Below, piece after piece: positions 11,429-32,527 of a stretch of 64,000 nt of DNA (the stretch's first letter is position 1; every line of letters starts with the position of its first letter). The stretch is from Pampus argenteus (lineage: Eukaryota > Chordata > Actinopteri > Scombriformes > Stromateidae), in assembly GCA_036937835.1 (NCBI GenBank), contig CM072875.1, positions 11,669,001 through 11,733,000 of the forward strand. Direction: 5' to 3'. The position numbers and the translations under genes were made by a program. The notes below the pieces were generated by a model. It was given only the letters and a program-made list of their open reading frames with translations, was not told the DNA's origin and did no database searches.

Positions 11429-13021
11429 TCATTTCTGTCTTTTCTTCCTGTAGGCACTCTTGCCTGCTGTCTCCGCTTCCTCTTCGTCCTCCTCCTCTTC
11501 CTCATCATCACTATCGGCTTCAATGTTGCCACGCTGCTTCTCCTGTTTCTGCCATTCTCTCGCCATCAATCTCTGAAATACATCATACTCCTCCGCTGAC
11601 GCGTTGGCAACATGCGTTAGGAAGGTGTCCTGGTCAAGGTTAAGGACCCTGTCCAGTTTAGGGTTGATGATGGCTGTCTGTCCTTTCTTGTCTGGGGTTT
11701 GGTACAAGCCCCGGCGCTCCAGAAAACTGTGTCGACAGCACAGCTCGTCCAGAGTGAAATGGAATAACCTGGACTTCACCATCTCTGCCTGTTTGATACC
11801 CATTCTGAAGTAGACGTACTGTGGAGAGATGGATAAATATATACCATTACAAGCAAAAACTGAAAAAAAAAAAAAACCCTAATGCATCATCAGTGCCAAC
11901 CGTTTCATTTCTTTCTCAGTAGGTTTAAACATTGACCTGAAATTTGTACTCCAGCTGACTCAGGTCTTCTTGCACTATGGTTGGACTTTCTCTGAGGATG
12001 TCTGTGACCTGTTGTACTGTAAACAGGCACTTCTCTCTCAACACCACCACCACACTTTTTATTGTCTTCACAGGCACAGTCAGGATCTGAGGGTAATGGG
12101 CCACCACTCTCTGAAGGCTCCCTGTGGCAAGATATAAGGAAAAAAATATTTATTTTAAGATTAATACAGACCACTTAGTACATATTGCTTTAACATCAAG
12201 CAATCCTTAAATGATATTATCAAAGATCATGATCTCACCTTCAACTAAACCTAGTTTCCGCAGGTTGCCTATGCGCTGCTGAAACTGTGATTCCATGATA
12301 GAGTAAAGTTCAGGACATTTCTCTAGTAGCTTCAACACACTGGAGGGGTTGAGGCCCAAAGCCAACAGAGCTGAGAGACATGGCAGAGTATGTTTGGCAG
12401 CACCTTTTCCACTGGCTTTGGACACAGAGTCATATATGTGCTCTGCCTGGGTGTCTGTGAATCCCATTTCAGATAGAGTGCGTAGGGAGAGCTCTGTAAC
12501 CGGCTTCCTCCACACAGGAGCTGCTTTGTGGCTGTCTGGGGATGACAGAGGAGTACTGCTGGAGGAACAGAACAATCTACACTGGCTGCACAGTGGCTGC
12601 AGGAGGCATCTCCCAAACGGAAGTGGACTGAATACAGAGGAGGTGGCATTTCTCACAGTCCGTTGAAGAACCTGCGGAACAGATATTAGATTAATTAATA
12701 TAAAGAGCAGTTGTTTCCTTATTACAATCCCCGCTGAAGTTCAATGTTGAACAGTCAAAGGTCACCGTTATGACTGTAGAGCAATTACAGAAGGGAAGTT
12801 AGCAGAAGAGATGCTAATAAACCTGCTCAGATATTATTAGCCTGCGTTAGCAAACATCAAGGTTATTGCGGTTTGTATAAAACCGTGGCTGTAGTTTTTT
12901 AAAGTATGTGGTTCGTTAAATAAAACGTCTTACAACTGCAAAAACACACATCTGAAAAACATGTTGAAATGGTTATTTTGTAGCTCAGACTCACCTGACA
13001 CACAACAACACGGGCACCCAT
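11429..13021 (-). CDS. mterf4: Mitochondrial transcription termination factor 4
   Basis: MTERF4 pairs with the rRNA methyltransferase NSUN4 in the mitochondrial matrix and is needed for large-subunit ribosome assembly. Four exons, all in phase: 12995-13021 (MGARVVVCQ), 12239-12671, 11937-12121 and 11429-11818, giving 344 residues (human 381). The first two exons encode a basic, Ser-rich leader suited to mitochondrial import, then the mTERF helical repeats, with motifs LGLNPSSVLKLLEKCPELY, REKCLFTVQQVTDIL and LSQLEYKFQ|YVYFRMGIK. The last exon has LERRGLYQTPDKKGQT, nearly identical to the human protein, and ends in an acidic run DSDDEEEEEDEEE followed by a basic KKRQK tail; the acidic tail is also present but longer in mammals. 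It lies directly downstream of pask on the same strand, as in other vertebrates. Confidence 0.95.
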
Positions 13022-13517
13022 GCTTGTCCGTCGTATATGTGTCCGTCTTTCAACAGGGGTTGAGGACAATAGTTCCGCTATGTGAAGTTCAACGAAAATG
13101 GCACATAGCGCATATATAAATCCTCTTTATTCATATGCAACTATACCGGCAGTTTATATGGTGAATTTATATAGAAATAAATCTTGCCATTTTTAGCATT
13201 TTGTAATTGTTGACTCAGTGCTCCTTTCTCTTGATGTCAAACTAATAAACACCTACTGTCCAAATTTCTTGTTTTGGAAATCCGCAGGTAGAATTATTTC
13301 AAGTCAAACAACTTCATGTTATTATTTGATGCCAAAGTTAAGTTTCCATGTCACGTTGTTTGGAACAGCATCAGTATTGTGCCATCATAATGCGTTTACT
13401 CACCATACAAAAAGGATATAATGTACAAGGTTTTAATGAAAAAATAAAGGATTCCCACAGTCCAAATTAATCAATTTCTCAATTATTACACAAGAAAAAA
13501 GTATTTGTGATGAAATA
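13022..13517. other. mterf4 promoter / pask 3' flank
   Basis: The mterf4 first exon ends close to 13021, so its promoter must lie between about 13030 and 13200. No TATA box is recognised. The rest is AT-rich pask 3' flank without other genes. Confidence 0.5.
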
Positions 13518-13523
13518 TTTATT
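13518..13523 (-). terminator. Candidate pask polyadenylation signal
   Basis: TTTATT on plus is AATAAA on minus, about 420 nt past the pask stop codon. Several other AT-rich hexamers nearby are possible. Confidence 0.35.
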
Positions 13524-13940
13524 AATGTGTAAAATAAATAGATAAAATATTGTAAATATACTTACAATTTTAATTAAAATATTCAATATTGAAAACATTA
13601 ACAAAAGCTGAATCAAGAAATGTATTCCTATCAACTTCATTGTTCTCTATATGGCTTCTGTGAAGTAAATAACTCAACACTTGGGTGGATTCTCGCAGCA
13701 ACGCTGGATCCCTGACCAACCCAACAGCATGTCAATTATATTCATTACACATGGTAGCAAGGCACCTTACACTTTATAAAGACAAAGAGCTATTTGTCTC
13801 AAAAGACAACCTAGTGTTTGGTTATTGCATGGACGAACACAAGCTTCCCTTTTCTTATTTTGCACCTCATGTCCTCTTAGAAATACTGACTAAAAGTTGG
13901 ACAGATGGAGGTTAGGGTCCTCTTAGTTTTCATTCAGTCT

Positions 13941-23212
<9,272 letters not shown>

Positions 23213-23228
23213 TGCTTTAGGTTATCCA

Positions 23229-23571
23229 GCTGGGGTTGGCAATAAGTGACCCATGAAGAGAGAATTAATGGATTGCAGCACCGTGATAACACAAGATGTC
23301 CGTTTATTAGGGCAGTTTAGAAGTTTTCTATACATGATTTCGAATCGAAAAAACAATAAACAAAACTCACCTCAAGTCGAAGCAAAGCAGCTGTTGTTAG
23401 GACAAATGGCTACAGGGGTTAGTTGACGAGAGTTGACAAGGTAACGTTACCTCCCCTGCGATACCCGGCTAGCTAGCATTAACGTTAGCTATTTGCTACA
23501 GCCGCTACAAACACAAGCAGCTATGCTGCTTGGTTCTGAAATAACAGGCTTGTCGCCGCGATGTTGAACGA
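23229..23571 (-). other. pask: pask 5' UTR: first intron and non-coding first exon
   Basis: The start-codon exon begins at 23229 after acceptor CCCCAG. A strong donor CTTGAG|GTGAGTTTT ends a non-coding exon at 23371. The exon probably extends to about 23570, where sequence becomes GC-richer (GCTAGC-rich, CGCGATG). The transcription start itself is not visible. Confidence 0.6.
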
Positions 23572-23699
23572 CTTTATTTCGTTTACGTTAGAACAATATC
23601 GATCCCATGGACTAGTTTAGTCTTGCTTTAAAGACTTTATTGCTCTTATTTCACTTCGTCATGTAGCAGTTTTTCGTAAACCGCGGGCTTCAAGCAACA

Positions 23700-23800
23700 G
23701 CCGAGTTGATGATTTGAGGAAGTCCCCAGCAGCCAATCAAACATCACGTTTCCAAACAGGGAAAGCTTATTGGATAATCGACCGGAACCACCCGCCTTTG
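23700..23800 (-). promoter_or_regulatory. pask promoter with two CCAAT boxes and an ETS site
   Basis: Upstream of the pask first exon are CCAAT (plus strand, 23733-23737), ATTGG (about 23769-23773, a CCAAT on the minus strand) and CCGGAA (about 23783). The spacing and lack of TATA suit a TATA-less promoter. Recognised by eye only. Confidence 0.4.
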
Positions 23801-23869
23801 TTTCCATGGAAATAAAATATAAAATAAATAATAAGGAAAATGTATCAAAAGCGTGTGTACGTCTCACAA

Positions 23870-25014
23870 GTCTAATAAATAATTCATTTATTATAAAACT
23901 AAAAATGTTTTATAAAACAGGAATATAAAGAGAAAACCCAACAATCAGCAAACAATAATAACTACCCGAGAGTATTTAAAGTCACATGTTTAGCGAGGCT
24001 ATATTATTTAATCTACTGTCCTGGGCTAAACAAGAAAAACAGAAGGTTACTATATAATTAATAAAAAATATTATAGATCTTAAAAACATATCACATGAGA
24101 ATTATAAGATCTTTATTTGCATGTACAAATCTGATGAACAACACCAAAATACATGTTTGAACTGACAGAACATAAAGAAAAGAAAATGCCATTATGTAAA
24201 ACTGTCATCTGGGAGAAGTTGGGTAATAATTCAGTATGGTCCAGGTGCAAGGACTGCAGGGGTCCATATGGTGTTATTTCTTACTGAGTCTCTTCAGCAG
24301 CTACATGGCTTTGTTTGTTAAATCCACAAACTCCCCTTTGGGAGATCATCTCTCCAACTTTAACTCGACAAATGTTTTCAGTTACAACACAGACGCAAAT
24401 TAAACGAATCAGACATTATCACCATTGACAGGAAGTCTGGCAGAGTTTAAATTAAAATGAGGTCAAGGGGCACAGTAGGAAAGTACACGTTTGCGTAGGT
24501 AAATAGGAAAAAGTAGAACACAAGGTGATGAAAAGCAAATCTTGTTAAACATAACTGCTTATTAAGGAAAATATATAACAGTCAGTACAGAACATATTTT
24601 AGTTGAACTTAGCTCTCTTGGTATTACTGACAAGATAGTGAGCAGAATTTCAGTTCATCCATTAATGAATTCATCATGTTGACAGGTCAGCTCCAGCTGC
24701 GATGGGAAGTGTTAGCATAGCATCCAGTCTGCTGAGACCGGGCCCAATTACACAGCTTATCGTTTATCTTTTTCAACACATCACAAACATCTAGTAAATT
24801 ATATTTCTAGAGCATCAGGTACAATTTGATACACCTCATCTTCTTGTTGTGTATTACTATTACTGTGCTGCCATGAGCTTATATGATGTTTTTTTTTTTT
24901 GGGGCAATAAGTTCCTTTAAACTTAACACACTGATATTCACCCATATTCACAGAAAATCATTCTTGTTAAAAAATCAGTAACTGGCCCATGCTTACAAAG
25001 TAAATTTATTCTTC
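23870..25014. other. Intergenic region between pask and kcnab1 3' end
   Basis: AT-rich, likely kcnab1 3' UTR on its right side and pask upstream flank on its left. A T-tract lies near 24890. No gene recognised. Confidence 0.5.
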
Positions 25015-25020
25015 AACAAT
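25015..25020 (-). terminator. Candidate kcnab1 polyadenylation signal
   Basis: TTTATT on plus (AATAAA on minus), 365 nt past the kcnab1 stop. A longer 3' UTR with later signals (for example near 24110) is equally possible. Confidence 0.35.
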
Positions 25021-25384
25021 CTAATATTTTGCTTCTTGGAACATGTCGTTCAGCAGTTTCTGCACAGTTGTTTGGAGAAGAAGATCATTTCACACAGGAA
25101 ATCATCTCATTGGATCTTCTAGCTGTTGTTCAGACTGAGTCCAGTGGCCAGCTGCTATAGCTGTAGCATGCATGCTTTGTCAAGTAGCTCACTTTACGAT
25201 AATAGAGTACCGGTTGATCTTCATACACACAAGGAGCCAAGCAGAACACACACACACACAGTCACACACACACACACAGTCATACGCGCACAAGTTCAAA
25301 GTCGGGCACGCACTTATTGTGCCATGGCTGTGAGAGTGAGCTTTGATAAGCTTTTGAAGCATAGTTCACTAAAAGGGGTACATC

Positions 25385-28300
25385 CTAATGGTGGTAGTCC
25401 TTTTTATTGTGTGGACGATTGCCCAGTATATGATCCACTTCTGAGGCAATACCTGCTGTCATCTTTGGAATTACCTGTGGTTAACAAAACATAGAAAGAG
25501 CACACAATCAATCTTGTAAGGCCAACTAATTATAAATGTTTTTTTACTCATTGTTAGGAGACTGTATTCGCACCTGAATGGCTCCCAGGTTCTCGGTTAA
25601 CTGGCTTGGATTCGAGGATCCCAACAGTACTGAGCTCACTCCCTCGTTTCTCAGGCACCAGGCTAAAGATCAGTGACAGGATGCATGTTTTTGACACGTA
25701 AATTTGTTAAGGTATAAAAGTATCAGAAAACACATAGAAGTGTTGCTTTGTTGTTTTGTTGCATGTAACAGGCAACAGCGTGTTGTCCTTTACCTATGGC
25801 CAGCTGTGGCAAAGTACATCCAAGCTTCTCTGCGATATGAGCCAAATCCTTTAGCTTGGCTTGCTGTTTTCTTCCATCTTCACTCATTATTTTCTCTCTC
25901 AGCCACTGGTACGGCTAGAGGAGGCAGTAAAAGTGGGTGAATTAGAATTTCCCCAACCAAAATTAGGCAGAAATAAACAGATTATGTTATATGGTTGTAG
26001 TGGCTAGGTGGTCAAACTGATTTAACCTGTACCTTCATCGAGGCCCTGGAGGATTCTGGGACCCCATTCTCATATTTCCCAGTGATGATTCCACAGGCCA
26101 AAGGGGACCAAGAGACCACACCTACACCTGAGATGGAACAATGACAAAGGATATGAGGAAGCCTTAAAGATATTCTCTAAAAGTTGGATTTCAGGAGAAG
26201 CTTTGGTATAAATGTTGTGATTCACCTATCTTGTGATAGAGCTCAGGTAGTTGTGTTTCCACTTTCTCCCTCTGGAAGAAGTGATACTCAGCTTGCTCAC
26301 ATACTGGTGGAATTAGATTAAACTGCCTGGCAACAGAGTATGCTTCCTAAATAAACGCAAAGAGAATAAAAAGAACGGGGAGACAATGGTTAAGAGATGG
26401 GATTTTTTTTTTGCTTTTTATGTTCTATGGTGTTACATTATGGCATATAGTGTTTTAACAAACTAGTTAATTTTAATTGGCTTTTATTTTCCTCAGAATC
26501 TGCAGCGTCATTAATAATAAACAGATGACCTGCCACTCTGTTACACCGTAATATCAGTCTAGCCAATGAAAATCACATGTTGGGTTGTGATTTTAGACTC
26601 CATAGTAACATGAAACTGTAACCTTTAACTGCTTTTTCAGACATTTCTCAAATCACGGGACGACGTTTGGTAATTTAAGACTTTCCACAACCACAATATG
26701 ACTGGAAGAGTTGACAATATGTAAAATATCAGAGACCAGAGTTACTCCTTATGTTATGAAATGCATACCATTTTTGTCATCACTCACCATGATCTCCATG
26801 GCAGACCACCGTGACGTCCCCCAGTACATGGCCATCCCCTGGTTAATCACATGTGTCATCGCTCTCACTATCTCTGCATGGACAAAAATCAAAAAGCAGT
26901 TCATTAATAGTTGAACAGTGCATGTCGCCACTTATACATAACTGTTTTTTTCAAACTCTGCTTGTACTGAAGTTGACTTATATATTTTAAAATCTTTGAA
27001 TTTTCTTTTTTACATTATACTCACACGAATCACATCACAGAAGAATTAGACTCAGGTGTTATTTTTCATTAGAAAACAACATAATACTAACAAAAAGTTT
27101 CTAAAAACAACTTGAAGAACCATGAAGAGTGAGCCTGTGGCAACACTGGCACATCACAGTGAAAAACAGAGGAAACAAGTGAAATATATTCAGCCTCTCC
27201 GTGAGGCTCCTCTCCCTTTAAACCTACGTGTAAGCAGATATTGTTTGCTGGAGTCACACTCCTTAGTGTGGCCACGTGCTGCAGGGGTTAAATGAAAAGA
27301 GTCAGTCATCCTTGGCAGAATGTTGCTTGTGCAATTGAACAAAGCATAGGAGGTTACATTTACAGGTATAGTGGCCTTTAATGGTTTATGTATTTGTTCC
27401 CGAGCATACAGCAGGTGAGTCTTTGTAGACGGAATAGTGGATATGAACTGAAAAAGTACTATGAAGTTCTTTTTTCAAAGGAGTTTTAAACCAAGGAAAC
27501 ATCCAAATAAGGTAATACAGCTTTTTTTTTTTTTTGGATGTGTGTCTGTTGTATGCTGTGCACAAATCCTCTAATTACTGAAGAAAACAACAACAAGGTG
27601 ATAAAGTAATCTACATGATTGCTTCAGTCTGTAATAGCACTTGAAAACGCATTACTGAAACATCTGCTACTTTAGCGTAAAGCAAATTGTGGATGCAAAA
27701 TACGAAGCGGAAAGAGACTGAATGCGAAGGTGAAGAAATGAAACGACAGCAGTGTGATTAAAAAAGAGCAATTCCTTTTCATCAGTAGTTCTCTCGCTGG
27801 ACCGAAATGTAGCTCGGTGAGAGACAGAGAGAAGTGTGTGTGTGTGTGTGTGTGCGCGTGTGTGTGGGTGGGTGAAGCAGGTGGGAGGAATAACAGTACA
27901 TCTGCTCCAAAAGAAAGGGAGGGAGCGATTTGGAAGGATGAAAGAACACAACAAATTGTGAACCAAGTAGGAACCACACACAAGTTCAGGAGAATATATG
28001 AATAATCCATCTAAGTGCCAGAAGAGGAGGATGACAACTTCACAGCAACATCCATGTTTACCTACTGACCAGTTTTAACATAACCTAAAGCTTATTTCCT
28101 CGAGGCTGCAATATATGCTAAACTAAGATAACCGGCTGCTGGCTGTGGCTTCATATTTGTTGTCAATCTCATGATCGAGCTCTTGGCAAGAAAATAGTGT
28201 TTACAATGTGCTTACAGAATTGTCAATACAGAATATTGTTTGGAAGTAATCCCTTGATGTTGTATTCACATTGTCATAGTGAAGTTACACTATATGTGTG

Positions 28301-31300
28301 CTCTCTATTTGTTGTGCATGAAATATGGTTAAAATTCTGTCTCTGTGTTGAATGCATATTACAAATTTGCAAGCTGCCTGGCTGCTAGCCAGTGTCAGCC
28401 TGTCCTTGAGCCCTCTCATAGCAGCAACACGCCACTGAGTCGGGAACATTTGCTCAACTTCAGCCAGCAGGTATCACAGTGGCCATCTGCAGGATAGTGC
28501 AGCGAGGATGTGGAAGAAGGCATACAACACATCATATTTCTCTGGGCAGTTGTATGTATGTATGTATGTATGTGGAGGTCTAGCTATCTTTGTGAGTGAT
28601 GCTGAGGTTGAAGTTTATCCTCCTGTATACACACAGCTGGGCAGTGATCAACATGTCACACCACAGGAGATTTTCAATGGCTGATGAAGCTTTTTCTTAG
28701 TCCAGTGATTGTGGGAAAATAATGTTTTGAATGCGTGGTCAAAAGGAAGATAAGTACTGAAGTAGTAAGTAGGTGAAGTCATCCTGCATGCTTAAACAGA
28801 GACGGTGGGTTTCTCTGTTGCTGTACATTTGAGGAGAACGGAGGTGATACTCTGGGACGTAGAGGAATGTCCTGACCGGATGACGTTGGGTTTGTGTTCA
28901 GCAAGCTGTGGCAGAATCATTTGCTCTCCAATGAAAAACCCCTGCCTGGAGGGATTATTATAGTAAATCTGCTCTCTTCCTCTGCCTCTGGATTCTCTTC
29001 TATTCTTTATTCATTCTGTCTGAGTTTTTTTTCATATTCAATTTTCTGCATATTGCTTTTTCAAATAAAAAATGTTGAGTGACTGGATAGCAACATTGTG
29101 CTGGGACTTGGACAGTTTACTCTGCAGGCTATACGATATGCCTATTAAAACAAAGGATTAGCTATGGCACCGACGTTCAGTCTCTTCTCCCTTCTCCTTT
29201 AGGCACCATCTCATCATATTTCTAATATTGTGAGTATTTTATGAACTACACAATTTGGTGACAAGTGAGATGAAATGGCAGCCTACAGTAAAGCCCTCTT
29301 TACCGCCTCATCACTATGAATGACAACTGCAACAGTAAAGAGCAGCAGAAAAATAAAAGTCAGAGCCTGGCAAGCAAGGATGATTTATGAGAAACTGGTT
29401 GATATATAAGCCAAAGACGGAGCAAGTCAAGAATACATAGGGGGGAGAAAAAGAGAAACACACAGAGAATGATGAGTGGATGGGAGAAGAAGGCCGGTGA
29501 TGGTAACAAAGGAAGACTTTGTAACCATGACATCACTTTTTTTATCCCCAAGGGGACATGAGTTGCCTGACACAAAGTCAGAGGCATTTAATGTCATGTG
29601 AACGAATACAAAATAAAATTCCACATGCATGAACATACACCTGTTCAGCTGCTCAATATGACATTCTCCTATTATCACCAAGTTTCATGAACATGCGAGT
29701 GTGTGAATTGATACCATAGACCATACATAACAGGTCCTACGTGCTGCAAATGCCCACAGAGATGTATTAGTCTCACTTCTTTCTATTCCATCCCCAGGAC
29801 GAAGCTATTGTATTTAGGAACTGTAACAGTGCTAATGCATGAGGGTACACGGTTCTGTGTGTCTGCACATACGGCCCTGGTCTCTCTAAATTTGTTAAAG
29901 GTGACTGACCTTCTACATAATGATTCATGACAGTGGCCTTGCTGCACTGTAATGAAGGATGAAGAAAACGTGGCCAATGTTTTTCGCTGATTAATGGACC
30001 GACTGTGAGGCAGGCGTGCTGAAAGCACAACACACTCAGCCTATCTGTCTTTATATTTATCTGTGTCTGTTTTTTCATTAGCTTCTCTCTCTGTTAAGTT
30101 TTTATTTTCCTGCCAGACTCTCAATCAATCAGTCTATCAATCAGATTAAACTTCTCTATATCAGTTGTCAATAGAGAAGTGATCGGAGAAGACATCTTAT
30201 TGAGGGCTTGACGGAGCTGGCTGCAGAGGCTGCTTGTGAGTCACCAGTACTACCAGTGACAGCAAAGCATCAGGAACAATAAGTATGACAGATTGGCCTC
30301 CCACAGTCTGCTGGATCACAGGGGAGGAAGCAAATGGGGCAAAGGGGAAAGACTGGAAAGCTTTTTAGCAAGGCCAGTGGGATATCATCCTTTCAGCCAA
30401 ATACTATCTGTGGATGGAGGTTTTGAAAGGACAGAAGAGGGTGCCCAAGTGTCTGTGGTGGCCACATCACATGGGAGACGTTCCCGACGGAGAAACTGGA
30501 AGTGTGTAAAAGAAATAAACGGTGACATAAGGTAGATGTGTGGGAAAGGCTGCACTGAGTGTTGAAGGAATAGAGCACGCAGTAGGACTTGTATCTATTG
30601 AGACCAGCCCAAAAATACACCAGCTTCCCCCAGGGGGGGGCAGATAATCCTGCTTCTGAAGAACGAGGAGGGCGGACGCCACTCAGAGACCCTGTGGAAA
30701 CTAGCGATCCCACAGAGACAGAAAGAGAAAGAGAGGGAGACTGGTAGACAAAAATAGAGGACAAGAGACAAGGCAAGATTGATAGATTACCTCAAATGTG
30801 TGTGTATGAAAGACTGTGTGTCAGAGAAAGACACACACTCAAAGGCAAACCCCCTTTGATAGAAGGCAAATGTCGCAGGTCCGGCGAGGGCAGCGATCCC
30901 GCCACTATTTCTCACCTTCTCAAGTTGCAGAACAACATGCATTGTCCCAGGCTCAACCCTCCACCAGCCGCCTGGGGCCTGTTCAGTGATCACTCACCCT
31001 CCATGGGAGTGTTGCTGTCTGGCCGGTTGGCAAAAACCACATCCACGTACTCAAGTTGCATCCTCTGGAGGGAGGCCCTTAAACCTGCAGTGAGACAAGG
31101 TGAAAGGGGTTGTGTGAGAGAGAAAGTGTTGAATAAGTCAAAGAAAAAGAAAACGCACTGAGCTCATGAGCCTTGAGCATATTTGTAGTACTGGGAAGTA
31201 TCATCCTACACTCATAAGAACTTGTACTAATACTGGTGGAGTTAGGAGACTTATTTATATATCATTGGATACCTGGAGCTTGGATCTGCAGAGGAGAGTG

Positions 31301-32495
31301 ATAATCACCTTGCACATGTAAAATCAATGTGTTTGGTATTTATCCACCACTGCCATGTAGGTAAGATATAGTTTCAACACTAAAGTTTAATAGCTTGCAG
31401 GATGCTATGAAGGGCTTCATGGTGTAGAACAATGTACAGAAAAAGCACAGCATTGGGTAAAAGGAAAAAAAACGGGTTGAACTGGATCCTGGGGGGGTTT
31501 AAAGTCAACATATTCATAAACATGGCAAAGTGACAGTTGAACACATGTGACTCAAGGCCCGCTAGCTGCATCTGGCCTGCCACATCTTTTGATCCAGCTC
31601 ACATGCAAATCTGTGTTGTCATATTTAGTTGGGTTTACCTTGTAGAAGTCATAGTTATGGGACTATTTAAAAAACAAAAAAAACAAAACAGGATTGTAAT
31701 AGAAAGTAATGTCTGGCTTCTGACAATTTAATCTAATTTGAGATAATTGACTGGATGTTTGTTTGAGGAGGATAATAAAGTCTCTGTGTCTTATCACATG
31801 ATGAATATGGAGTTAATATGAGTTAATGTTTCCACTCAGTTTAACGGATTAATTCAAATGTCAGTTTTTCTTTTAGTTTAGTCAATGATATTGCTGTCTG
31901 GGCTTTATGTCCAGGGAAGGAAAAACTGTTATTAAAATGGAAAAGTTCAATGAGGTGAATCAGGTTCTGGTAATAGAAAAGAGCAGACGTAACAATGAAT
32001 GTGTCATGCTGACCCATTTCAATACCACAAGTGTAATACTTCAAACAGCAGAAACTATTGTCACGTCTGTACAAAGCCTGTCTGTTTTAATTAAACCAAT
32101 TACTTGTAAATAAACAATAGGTGAGTTTTTTTGTTTAATATTCAATATAAACTGCTTAAAAAAATTATAGAGCTCATTCAGAGGATTTGATTCACAATGA
32201 GAAATTGAAAGCACAAACTGAGAATTTAGGAACAATTTCAGTTTTTCCTTGTTACATAAATGAGCGGTTTTGACAGTTGGTGGAAAGCGACTAGGGAGCT
32301 GAGGAAAGGTCGCACTCAGTTTTCAGTATTCGTTGGAAGTGAGACACTGTATTCTGAGGAGAGAATAAGAGATGGCTACAAAGTATTGAGAGTCCCCATT
32401 CACACACAGAGAAGACCAGATGAAAGCAAACACAGGAGACTGTCACAAAGGAGGACAGTAGAGCAATAGAGAGACAAGGCAAAAGACACTCTTGA

Positions 32496-32527
<32 letters not shown>

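Larger units (their letters stand above)
26874..30997. other. kcnab1 intron 8
   Basis: 4.1 kb intron with a TG/CG-rich microsatellite (27834-27867), a GTAT tetranucleotide run (about 28551-28572) and T-tracts. No other gene recognised. Confidence 0.7.

Noticed and set aside
12349..12666. 105-codon plus-strand frame
   Set aside because: Antisense shadow of mterf4 exon 2.
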